This document shows, piece after piece, positions 48,749 through 56,825 of a stretch of DNA of 64,000 bases (the first letter of the stretch is position 1; every line of letters begins with the position of its first letter). The DNA is from Planctomyces sp. (GTDB lineage Bacteria > Planctomycetota > Planctomycetia > Planctomycetales > Planctomycetaceae): NCBI GenBank assembly GCA_005798445.1, contig SYJG01000403.1:40079-104078 (forward strand), given 5' to 3'. Under the pieces are notes generated by a model, which was given only the letters and a program-made list of their open reading frames with translations, was not told where the DNA came from and did not search any database. Position numbers and translations under genes: made by a program.

Positions 48749-50662
48749 ATGAAGACACTCACTCAGACACTGCTCACGTTAGCGATCATTCAGAACGGAC
48801 TGGCGGTGGCACAGCAAGCATCGACGGACTCCACTGAACCGGCCAAGTCCGCGAAGCCGACTCGTGCGGAGTTGCGGGACAAGCAGTTGGATGTGTCGCT
48901 CGAAGCGCGGGACATCGAGCGGGTGTTGAGCAAGCTCAAGCGGGCTTCGGACCTGGCGAAGGAGCGGATCACCGAGGCGGCCAAGACGGCGGAGTCGGCG
49001 GCCACGTCGCTCGAAAAGGGGGACTCGAAGGCCGCTCGGGAAGAGGCAGAACTGACGAACGAGAAGTTCAAAGAAATCGTGCGGCAGTTGGAGGCGTTGC
49101 TCAAGGAAGAGACTCCGCAGCGGATCGCCGAGGCGCGGCAGATGGCTCAGCGGCTGGCGAAGGCCGAGCGGCAGTTCGCCGAGACATTTCCAGGAGCTTT
49201 GAATCCGGTCCAGGGGGGCGGAAAGGGGAAAGTCGATCCTCGTTCGCAGGTCAAACCGATGGCCAGTCCCAACGCGAAGGGGCAGGGAAGCCAAGCTCAA
49301 GCGGGTGCTCAGGGGAAGAGCGGCGGCGGGAAGCAAGGGGACAAGAAAGACGCGGACGGGAAGACCGGCGAGAAAAAAGATCCGAATGGCAACGACCCGG
49401 ATCAGCCGGGCAAGAAGGGCAGCGAGCCTCAGAAAGATAGCACAAACGGCGACGGCAAAGAGAAGCCGATGCCGACCGGCGCGGGTGCGGGCAAAGAGCA
49501 GGACAAGAAGGACGGCACCGAGCCGAAGCCCGATGGGGCCGACGCGGGTGGAAAGAAGAAAGACGAGAAGCCCGGTGACAAGAAGGACGCCGGGGGAGGC
49601 TCCGGCGACGACCCCAAAGACAAGCCGCCGATGGGCGGAGCGGGCAAGGGGAAAGACGAACCGAAACCCGGTGAGGATACCAAGCCCGAAGGAGACGGCG
49701 GTGGAACGATGAAGAAGGAGGACAAGCCGGGCGACTCTGGGGATGGCGCGACTGGCGATGACCCGATGAAGAAAGAGGGAGGCGGTTCCGGCGGAGATCG
49801 CAAAGACAAGTCAGACGACAAGCGCGACGGCACTGGCGATGGAGGTGGTGCGGAGATGACCGCCGAGGAACGTCGCGAACTGGTGGCCAGTCGCGCGGAG
49901 CAACTGGCCGAGTCGGGCAAGACGTTGCAGGACGTACTCAACGAGATCGCGAAGTCGACTGAGCCGGGGGACAAAGAGGCGGTCGCGAAGATTCAGGAAG
50001 TCATGAAGGAGATCGATATCAACAAGATCGTCGCCGAGATGGGTCAGGTCGCCGCCATGATCCGTGACACGAAAGACACCGACGCGCGACTGTCGAGCAC
50101 CGATATCGCCGAACGCTTGGAGATCATGGCTCAGCGACTGGACGGAGCGTATCGGACAATCGTGGCTCCGCAGGCGGAAGAGTTGCGTAAGGTCGAAGCG
50201 GCGCTGGCCGAACTGCGCGAGCAGTTGGAGAAACTCGAAACGCCGTCGCAGGTCGCCGCGTGGCATCGCGAGGTCCGCGATCTGTTGGACAAGCTCGAAA
50301 AGCTCGGCGTCAGTCCGAAGGACCGCGAGTTCCTCGAAAAGGAAATGACGAAGGCGGGCTTCGGCTTGGATGTCGATCGGACGAAACGCGCGGTGAACTG
50401 GGGACTGGTCAACGGCTACTACGTTTACCCGGCGGGCTACAACTTCGCGTTGCTCCATTTGCAGGAAGACATCCAAGAGCGCATCCAAACGCTGATCCTC
50501 GGCGACCTAGGGAATGCGTCGGATGAAGCCACGCCGCCGAAGTATCAGGAGTTGGTCAACCGGTACTACGAAGTGCTGTCTCGCAGCGGCAAGCCGGCCC
50601 CGGCCGGGAAAGCGACCCCGGCGAAAACGCCGGAAATGCGCAAGCCGAAAGGAAGCAAATGA
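48749..50662 (+). CDS. Secreted coiled-coil protein with a long charged low-complexity linker
   Basis: Signal peptide MKTLTQTLLTLAIIQNGLAVAQQ, helical segment, G/K/D/P-rich linker, second coiled-coil. Confidence 0.8.
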   Translation: MKTLTQTLLTLAIIQNGLAVAQQASTDSTEPAKSAKPTRAELRDKQLDVSLEARDIERVLSKLKRASDLAKERITEAAKTAESAATSLEKGDSKAAREEAELTNEKFKEIVRQLEALLKEETPQRIAEARQMAQRLAKAERQFAETFPGALNPVQGGGKGKVDPRSQVKPMASPNAKGQGSQAQAGAQGKSGGGKQGDKKDADGKTGEKKDPNGNDPDQPGKKGSEPQKDSTNGDGKEKPMPTGAGAGKEQDKKDGTEPKPDGADAGGKKKDEKPGDKKDAGGGSGDDPKDKPPMGGAGKGKDEPKPGEDTKPEGDGGGTMKKEDKPGDSGDGATGDDPMKKEGGGSGGDRKDKSDDKRDGTGDGGGAEMTAEERRELVASRAEQLAESGKTLQDVLNEIAKSTEPGDKEAVAKIQEVMKEIDINKIVAEMGQVAAMIRDTKDTDARLSSTDIAERLEIMAQRLDGAYRTIVAPQAEELRKVEAALAELREQLEKLETPSQVAAWHREVRDLLDKLEKLGVSPKDREFLEKEMTKAGFGLDVDRTKRAVNWGLVNGYYVYPAGYNFALLHLQEDIQERIQTLILGDLGNASDEATPPKYQELVNRYYEVLSRSGKPAPAGKATPAKTPEMRKPKGSK

Positions 50663-51498
50663 TCGAGCCTCTCCAACGATTCAGGTTTTGCGTCTTGGTC
50701 GCCTGTCTGTGTTGCGGGCTTGCCAGTCTCTGCGTGTTGGCTGAGGATGAAGCCGGGGTGTCGCGCGAGTTGGCTCAACTACGAAAGCAGCTCGATGATT
50801 CGGTGCGCGAGTTTCAATTGACGATCGAGCGTGACAACAAACCGATCGAGCTGTCTCCGCTCCCGGCTCTCCGCTGGGAGAACAACACGCGCGGGACGCC
50901 GACCGGTGTGACGACGTTATTCATCGGTGTCGGACGGCCGGAAGCGGTCTGCTGCACCTACATCGGCGACAAGAAGAAGTTGATGCACGAATTCACGTCG
51001 CTGTCACGCGGCAAACTGGAAGCTCGGCTGAACGACGCGACCGTTTGGGAACCGGCCGAATCGGGAGTGAAGTTTCGTCCGATCCCGAACACGGAAGCTC
51101 CGGCCGAAACCCCGGTCGGCCGCTTGCGGCAGATGAAGACGCTGAGCAATCGGTTCGAGTCGAAACTGCTCGGCTGGCGCAACGTCAACCCGCTGCGAGA
51201 AGAACTGCGAATGCTCCCCCGTCCGATCTATCGCTACGAAAAACTCCCCGCCGGCGAGGTCATCGACGGAGCGGTCTTCGCATTCGTCGCGGGAGTCGAT
51301 CCCGAAACGCTGCTGCTGATCGAAGCGGTCTCGCGCGACGGAAAGAATCACTGGGAGTACTCCTTCGCGCGACGCACATCGGGCGAACTGGAAGGTCGGC
51401 TCGACAAGCAAGTCGTCTGGTCCGTCGACCCCTTCCCCGTCACGACCGAACGCAAGCGCTCCGATCGCGTGTTCGCTCACGCATTGAAATCGAACTGA
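50659..51498 (+). CDS. Paralogue family member P3
   Basis: ATGA overlap with upstream gene; LPALRWENN...VGRPEAV...HEFTSLS...VWEPAESGVKFRP...GRLRQMKTLSNRF...LRMLPRPIYRYEKLPAGEVIDGAVFAFVAGVDPETLLLIEA. Confidence 0.85.
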   Translation: MIEPLQRFRFCVLVACLCCGLASLCVLAEDEAGVSRELAQLRKQLDDSVREFQLTIERDNKPIELSPLPALRWENNTRGTPTGVTTLFIGVGRPEAVCCTYIGDKKKLMHEFTSLSRGKLEARLNDATVWEPAESGVKFRPIPNTEAPAETPVGRLRQMKTLSNRFESKLLGWRNVNPLREELRMLPRPIYRYEKLPAGEVIDGAVFAFVAGVDPETLLLIEAVSRDGKNHWEYSFARRTSGELEGRLDKQVVWSVDPFPVTTERKRSDRVFAHALKSN

Positions 51499-51530
51499 CG
51501 AAACACTCATGAACAGCATGTCCGGCTTAC

Positions 51531-51607
51531 CTCTGCGCTCTTCGCTTCTCTGCGGTGAAAGGAGAAGTGTTTGTCATTTTTACCGCAGAGAAGCGAAGAG
51601 CGCAGAG
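51531..51607. repeat. Hairpin element H4
   Basis: ctctgcgctcttcgcttctctgcggtgaaa ... ttttaccgcagagaagcgaagagcgcagag. Confidence 0.9.
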
Positions 51608-51661
51608 TTGGGGAGGGCGATCGAGGCTGACGCAATTCCGGTAATGCGAACGCAACGATCC

Positions 51662-52504
51662 ATGATTCGTTTAGTCACTCTGCTGTTGCTGGCGGTGTTG
51701 CCGAGAGCTGTCGTGTTCGCGCAGACGACGCCAGCGGATGACTCGGTGCGCGAAAAGCGGTTGGCGTTTTTCCAAGAACGAATTGCCGAGTACCGGCTTG
51801 TGCTGGAAGGGGATCGCGTGATTCACAGGACGCCGCAGCCGGTGCTTCGTTGGAGCCATCCGGCCGGCACGACGGTCGATGCGGCGTTCTATGTTTGGCT
51901 GGATGCCGAGCGTCCCGCGGTGTTCGGTTGCATCCTGATTCATCGTGAGTTGGGTCATTTCGCCGAACTGCAATCGGTCACGGCGCAGCCTCTGAAAGCG
52001 GTCAGGAGCGGAAGCACGATATGGGAACCGGTGAAGAAGGGCTGCGAGTTCGCACTCGTCCCGAATGCTCCGAAGCCGGCGGACACGGCGAACGAACGAC
52101 TGACTCAGATGAAGATGATGGCTCGGCGATTCGGGGCCGAGTTGATCAAAGGCCCGCCCAATTATTCCGAGGGTTCGATCTGGCGACTGCGGTTGCTCCC
52201 CAAGCAACTGCTGCGCTACGGCGGTCCTCAAGCGACCGCCGTTGATGGAGCACTCTTCGCGTTCTGCCACGACACCGATCCCGAAGTGCTCCTGATGCTG
52301 GAAGCCAGCGGCGAGAAGGCGGACCTCGCGTGGCACTTCGCCTTCGCACCGATGACCGGTTGGAAAGCGACCGGCACTTACGATGACAAACCGATCTGGT
52401 CGCAACCACGATTGCATCCGGCAAACGACCCGAAGCTCCCCTACATCAGCTTCGGCCCGTATCCACTGGAAGCGAAACTACGAATGCCGGAGGCAACGCC
52501 ATGA
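51662..52504 (+). CDS. Paralogue family member P4
   Basis: Start moved to MIRLVTLLLLAVLPRAVVFAQT; QPVLRWSHPAGTTVDAAFYVWLDAERPAV...IWEPVKKGCEFALVPNAPKPADTANERLTQMKMMARRFGAEL...LRLLPKQLLRYGG...VDGALFAFCHDTDPEVLLMLEA. Confidence 0.87.
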   Translation: MIRLVTLLLLAVLPRAVVFAQTTPADDSVREKRLAFFQERIAEYRLVLEGDRVIHRTPQPVLRWSHPAGTTVDAAFYVWLDAERPAVFGCILIHRELGHFAELQSVTAQPLKAVRSGSTIWEPVKKGCEFALVPNAPKPADTANERLTQMKMMARRFGAELIKGPPNYSEGSIWRLRLLPKQLLRYGGPQATAVDGALFAFCHDTDPEVLLMLEASGEKADLAWHFAFAPMTGWKATGTYDDKPIWSQPRLHPANDPKLPYISFGPYPLEAKLRMPEATP

Positions 52505-53412
52505 TGCGAATGTGTTTGCTAGTCGTGCTGTTGTTCTCGCTGCTGCCGCGCGCCGATGTCGTGTTCGCACAAGGGACGCCGGCGGCCAACGCGCCGAAGC
52601 TGGATGAGAAGCAACTGGTCTCGTTGTTGGAGCCGCAATACCAGCGGCAGGCGGCGGAGTATGAGTTCTTTCTCGACGAGGCTCGGAAACAAAAGCTGGA
52701 ACTGGTCGAGAAACCGGTCATGCGCTGGACGGGCGAGGGGAGTAGCGGAGCCGTGTGGGTGTGGACTCGGCAAGGGCGAGCGGAAGTCGTCGGATGTTTG
52801 GGGACGTATTCGGATCAGGATGGCACGCGGAATGGCTTTCACGAGTTTCATTCGCTGACTCTGAAGCCGTTGCAGAGGGTCGAGATCGGCACGGTGCGAA
52901 CGTGGGAGTCGAGCAAGCCGGGAGTCGAACCCAAACTGTTGGTCGAATCGGCGTCCCCCGCTGCCACCGACAAGCTGCGGCTGATTCAGATGCGAAACAT
53001 CGTGCGGGAATACACAGTCCTGATGCGATCCGGCGAGCAAACTCACACGCTGCGACTCGCTCCAACGCCGCTGTTTCGCTTTCAAAGCACCAACCCGGAC
53101 GTGTTGGACGGCGCGCTGTTCAGTTTCTTATGGGACAACGGCACCGATCCGGAGTTTCTGCTGCTGCTGGAAGCTCGGGAAACAGCGGAAGGTCACCGCT
53201 GGCACTTCGCACCGGTCCGATTCACGAATCGCGAGATCTGGCTGACTCGCGGCAATCAAGAACTGTGGCGCGTCCCGGCTCACAATGAATTCTGGACCAG
53301 GAAAATCCTGCGAGACAATTACGCGTCGTGTGCAATGGGTGTGCTGGACCTGGAAGCGATTAAGGCATCTCCCCCGACGACGAAGGCGCGAATACCGGAG
53401 AAACCGAAATGA
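52501..53412 (+). CDS. Paralogue family member P5
   Basis: ATGA overlap with P4; KPVMRWTGEGSSGAVWVWTRQGRAEVV...HEFHSLTLKPL...LRLIQMRNI...LRLAPTPLFRFQSTNPDVLDGALFSFLWDNGTDPEFLLLLEAR. Confidence 0.85.
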   Translation: MMRMCLLVVLLFSLLPRADVVFAQGTPAANAPKLDEKQLVSLLEPQYQRQAAEYEFFLDEARKQKLELVEKPVMRWTGEGSSGAVWVWTRQGRAEVVGCLGTYSDQDGTRNGFHEFHSLTLKPLQRVEIGTVRTWESSKPGVEPKLLVESASPAATDKLRLIQMRNIVREYTVLMRSGEQTHTLRLAPTPLFRFQSTNPDVLDGALFSFLWDNGTDPEFLLLLEARETAEGHRWHFAPVRFTNREIWLTRGNQELWRVPAHNEFWTRKILRDNYASCAMGVLDLEAIKASPPTTKARIPEKPK

Positions 53413-53467
53413 AGAATCTGTTGTGCAGCTTATGTCGATCACTCGTCCCACCGACCGAGCGACTTGC

Positions 53468-53536
53468 CTCTGCGCTCTTCGCTTCTCTGCGGTAAAAGCG
53501 GCGAACTTTTACCGCAGAGAAGCGAAGAGCGCAGAG
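53468..53536. repeat. Hairpin element H5
   Basis: ctctgcgctcttcgcttctctgcggtaaaagc ... cttttaccgcagagaagcgaagagcgcagag. Confidence 0.9.
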
Positions 53537-53617
53537 AAGGTGAAAGCCAAATTCCAAAGTCGTGCGAATCAAAATCGGAGAATGAGGCGACGGACTTTTT
53601 CAACTGTGAGAACGGCG

Positions 53618-55561
53618 ATGAATAAGAACTTTCGGCAACGATGGAGTTGGTGCTTGTGTGGATGGCTGTTGTGCTGCGGGGTGTTGTGTGCTGACGAACC
53701 GACGGAACGCGAGAAGTTGGTGAAGGAGGCGTTTCGGAAAGTGGATCGCAATAGCGACGGTAGTCTCACGTCCGAAGAGTTTGTCGGGGGGCGGCAGCCG
53801 GCTCAGGTGCTTCAGCGGGATTTTGAGATCTTTGATCTCGATCGAGACGGGAAACTCTCGCTGACGGAATTCGATCCGATTGCGTTTGGCGTGGAGCGGG
53901 ACAAGCGCGGGCCGCTGCGGGATCTCTTCAAGAGCCTCGTGGATGACTTCGTGAAGGAGTTCGATCGCGACTTTGGTGATTGGGATTCGCGGCCCGATGA
54001 ATCCGTTCCACTGGCCACCTTTGTGGAAAAGCTCGCGGGGAAGATTCCGAACGAAGTGCTCGTCACGGCGGATCGCAATCGCGATCGGCAGGTGAGCCGC
54101 GCGGAGGCTCGGACCTTCATCGAAATCCAAGTGGGTGAGCGGCGCAATGGAATCTCACTGCGGCGGCCCAATGGCTTGGTCAATAACCATCAATATTTTT
54201 TAAACATGGATAGAAATCAAAACGATCACTTGGAGCGTGCCGAGTTTCTGGCGGGAGTCCCCGGTGATCAGTCGGGAGAGCTTTTTGATCAGTCGGACCA
54301 GAGCCGCGATGGCCGGCTGTCGTTGGCCGAATGGGCCGACATGCCGGGGATGTGGCTTGATCCCGTGCATGACTTCCGTCAGTTGGATACCAACCTGAGC
54401 GGGCGGGTCGACGCGGTCGAGTTATTGGCCGGGACACCCGAATGGAAGCGACCGGTGTGTAAGCGGATTCTGCCCGCGTTCGACTTTGACGCGGACGGTG
54501 AACTCTCGCTCGATGAGTATCGGATTAGCCCACATGGCAACACGCTGCTGCACTGGGTGCCGACGATGACCGATTCCAACAACGATCAGAAGCTGTCGTT
54601 CGAGGAATACAAATATGATCGGCCGATGTTCGCGTTGCTGCGAGTCTTCTTCTTCCGCTGTCACGACCTCAACCACGACGGTGTTTTGGATTTGGAGGAG
54701 TACGACTTCAAGACGCTCAAGCCGGGGAGGCTGTACTCGCTGCATCAAGACGGGAATGTGCTGAAGAGGCTCAGCTTTGGAGACAAGTATGTGCATTGCG
54801 GTTCGCAGTGCGTCTCGCCCGACGGAAAGTGGATCGCGTTCGACGGTAAGGACAAATACGAAGCCAAATTGCCGGAGTACAAAATCCTGATCATCCCGAT
54901 CGAGGGAGGTGAGCCACGCGAGATCGGCCTGGGATTGATGCCCTCGTTTTCACCCGACAGCAAGAAAGTGGCGTGTTCGCGATTCAGCCCGCAGTACGGC
55001 ATCTGGATCATGGACCTGGCGGGTGGCGAGCCGGAATACATCGCTCGCGGTTGGGGAGCCGAGTGGTCGCCCGACGGCAAGGAAATCTATTTCGGCGAAT
55101 ACGCGGCTCGCAGTTCGCTGCGGGTCTACAACACCGAAACCAAGCAAGTCAAAGTGGTGGTCTCGCCCGACCAGAAGGAACAGCAATGGATCCAAATCAA
55201 TTCGTGCTGGTCCCCCGATAGCCGGCGACTGTGTCTGTGGGCGAGCAAACAAACTCAGCAAGACGATCCCGTGATGTTGCTGATCAACATGCGCGGCGGA
55301 GTCAAAGACCCTGTGAAAGTTCGCTATCGGCCACCGCCGGGCAAAGGGCTTGGTGCAGATTTCGCCTGGCACCCGAACGGCCGCCGCATCGTCTTCTCGA
55401 CCTATTGCGATGAACGCAAACGCCGCCAGTTCTACGAACTCGACCCGGAAACGAACGACCCACCGAAACTCGTCGTGGGCCAACCCGAAAACGAAAACCC
55501 CTGCGAATCCGCTTGGACCCCCGACGGCAAACAACTGATCCTGACGTTCCATCCGGATTGA
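53618..55561 (+). CDS. Secreted EF-hand repeat protein fused to a TolB/PD40-type beta-propeller
   Basis: MNKNFRQRWSWCLCGWLLCCGVLCADEP; DRNSDGSLTSEEF, DLDRDGKLSLTEF, DFDADGELSLDEY; then SPDGKWIAFDGKD, SFSPDSKKVACSRFSPQYGIWIMDLAGGEPEYI, SPDGKEIYF. Confidence 0.87.
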   Translation: MNKNFRQRWSWCLCGWLLCCGVLCADEPTEREKLVKEAFRKVDRNSDGSLTSEEFVGGRQPAQVLQRDFEIFDLDRDGKLSLTEFDPIAFGVERDKRGPLRDLFKSLVDDFVKEFDRDFGDWDSRPDESVPLATFVEKLAGKIPNEVLVTADRNRDRQVSRAEARTFIEIQVGERRNGISLRRPNGLVNNHQYFLNMDRNQNDHLERAEFLAGVPGDQSGELFDQSDQSRDGRLSLAEWADMPGMWLDPVHDFRQLDTNLSGRVDAVELLAGTPEWKRPVCKRILPAFDFDADGELSLDEYRISPHGNTLLHWVPTMTDSNNDQKLSFEEYKYDRPMFALLRVFFFRCHDLNHDGVLDLEEYDFKTLKPGRLYSLHQDGNVLKRLSFGDKYVHCGSQCVSPDGKWIAFDGKDKYEAKLPEYKILIIPIEGGEPREIGLGLMPSFSPDSKKVACSRFSPQYGIWIMDLAGGEPEYIARGWGAEWSPDGKEIYFGEYAARSSLRVYNTETKQVKVVVSPDQKEQQWIQINSCWSPDSRRLCLWASKQTQQDDPVMLLINMRGGVKDPVKVRYRPPPGKGLGADFAWHPNGRRIVFSTYCDERKRRQFYELDPETNDPPKLVVGQPENENPCESAWTPDGKQLILTFHPD

Positions 55562-55640
55562 ACCAATAACGTAAGACCCCGTTACCCCGGCCTGCCCGAT
55601 TGGTATCTACACAACTCGAAATGGTCCGCAATTTCACCTC

Positions 55641-55716
55641 CTCTGCGCGCTTCGCTTCTCTGCGGTAAAAATGACGGAAACTTCTCTTTTACCGCAGAGA
55701 AGCGAAGAGCGCAGAG
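55641..55716. repeat. Hairpin element H6
   Basis: ctctgcgcgcttcgcttctctgcggtaaaaa ... ttttaccgcagagaagcgaagagcgcagag. Confidence 0.9.
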
Positions 55717-55738
55717 GTAAGCCCCGGCAAGAACTCTG

Positions 55739-56578
55739 ATGAAACGATCTCTCGCGATGTTGATTCTGCTCTCAGGGACACTGAGCGTCAGCTCTGTCTC
55801 TGCGCAGACAACGCCAAGCGAAGAGCCGGGGCGCGCGGAGCGGTTAGTGTTTCTGCAAAACCTGGCGGACGAATATCGAATCGTTGTGGGACGCGATCGA
55901 GTCGCGAAGCGGTCGGCACATCCGATTTATCGCTGGAGCCATCCGGTCGGCAGCACGGCGGACGGGATCACCTGGATGTGGATGGCTGACGAACAGCCGG
56001 TGGCCATCGGCTCGATGATGATCCTGCAAGACCGAAATCTGTCGGTCGAGTTTCTATCGCTGACCTCGGAACCGATCAAAGCGGTCCAAACGAACGACAC
56101 GATCTGGGAACCGACGAAGCCGGGCTGCGAATATGTTCGCGTCCCCGAAGCGCCCAAGCCCGCGGACTCGCAGGCCGAACGGCTGACCCAAATGAAATTG
56201 CTCGCGCGACGTTTCAGCGCCGAACTCACGAAGCATCCCCCCGCGTACTCCGAAGGTTCGATCTGGGGGTTACGATTATTGCCGAAGCAACTCGCCCGCT
56301 ACGGTGGCTCGAAGGGGCTTGTTCTCGACGGAGCCCTCTTCGTCTTCTGCCACGACACTGACCCGGAGATCTTGCTGTCGCTGGAAACCCGACGCGAGAA
56401 GGACGACCTCGCTTGGCATTTCGCGTTCCGGCCGCTCACCAGTTGGAAGGCGACCGGATACTGCGACAAAACCAGCGTCTGGTCACAACCGCCACTGGCT
56501 TCACGAAACGCTATGAAGCAGCCCTACATGACGTTCTTCCCCAAAACCAACGCGACGTTGCCGGAGCTGATGAAATGA
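55739..56578 (+). CDS. Paralogue family member P6
   Basis: HPIYRWSHPVGSTADGITWMWMADEQPVAIG...EFLSLTSEPIKAV...IWEPTKPGCEYVRVPEAPKPADSQAERLTQMKLLARRFSAEL...LRLLPKQLARYGGSKGLVLDGALFVFCHDTDPEILLSLETR. Confidence 0.87.
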   Translation: MKRSLAMLILLSGTLSVSSVSAQTTPSEEPGRAERLVFLQNLADEYRIVVGRDRVAKRSAHPIYRWSHPVGSTADGITWMWMADEQPVAIGSMMILQDRNLSVEFLSLTSEPIKAVQTNDTIWEPTKPGCEYVRVPEAPKPADSQAERLTQMKLLARRFSAELTKHPPAYSEGSIWGLRLLPKQLARYGGSKGLVLDGALFVFCHDTDPEILLSLETRREKDDLAWHFAFRPLTSWKATGYCDKTSVWSQPPLASRNAMKQPYMTFFPKTNATLPELMK

Positions 56579-56661
56579 CAAGAAAAGCAACATTCCTGCC
56601 GACCTCGCCTCATTGGTATCCGCACATTTTTACGAACCCCATGAAAACGAGTGCGGCTTAC

Positions 56662-56738
56662 CTCTGCGCTCTTCGCTTCTCTGCGGTAAAAGGAGAAGTG
56701 TCCATCGCCTTTACCGCAGAGAAGCGAAGAGCGCAGAG
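56662..56738. repeat. Hairpin element H7
   Basis: ctctgcgctcttcgcttctctgcggtaaaagg ... ctttaccgcagagaagcgaagagcgcagag. Confidence 0.9.
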
Positions 56739-56825
56739 GTGGCGAGATAGCCGACCATTTTGAGTTGTGTAGGTATCGCCGACGCGAGTTCGGGGGCGGA
56801 TTGGCACAAGAGTCATTCAAAGAAG

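Noticed and set aside
51509-51661. N-terminal extension of P4
   Set aside because: Translation of hairpin H4 (RSSLLCGERRSVCHFYRREAKSAE); the signal peptide starts at 51662.
53285-53617. N-terminal extension of the EF-hand/propeller ORF
   Set aside because: It overlaps P5 and reads through hairpin H5 (CALRFSAVKAANFYRREAKSAEK); the ATG at 53618 starts a proper signal peptide.
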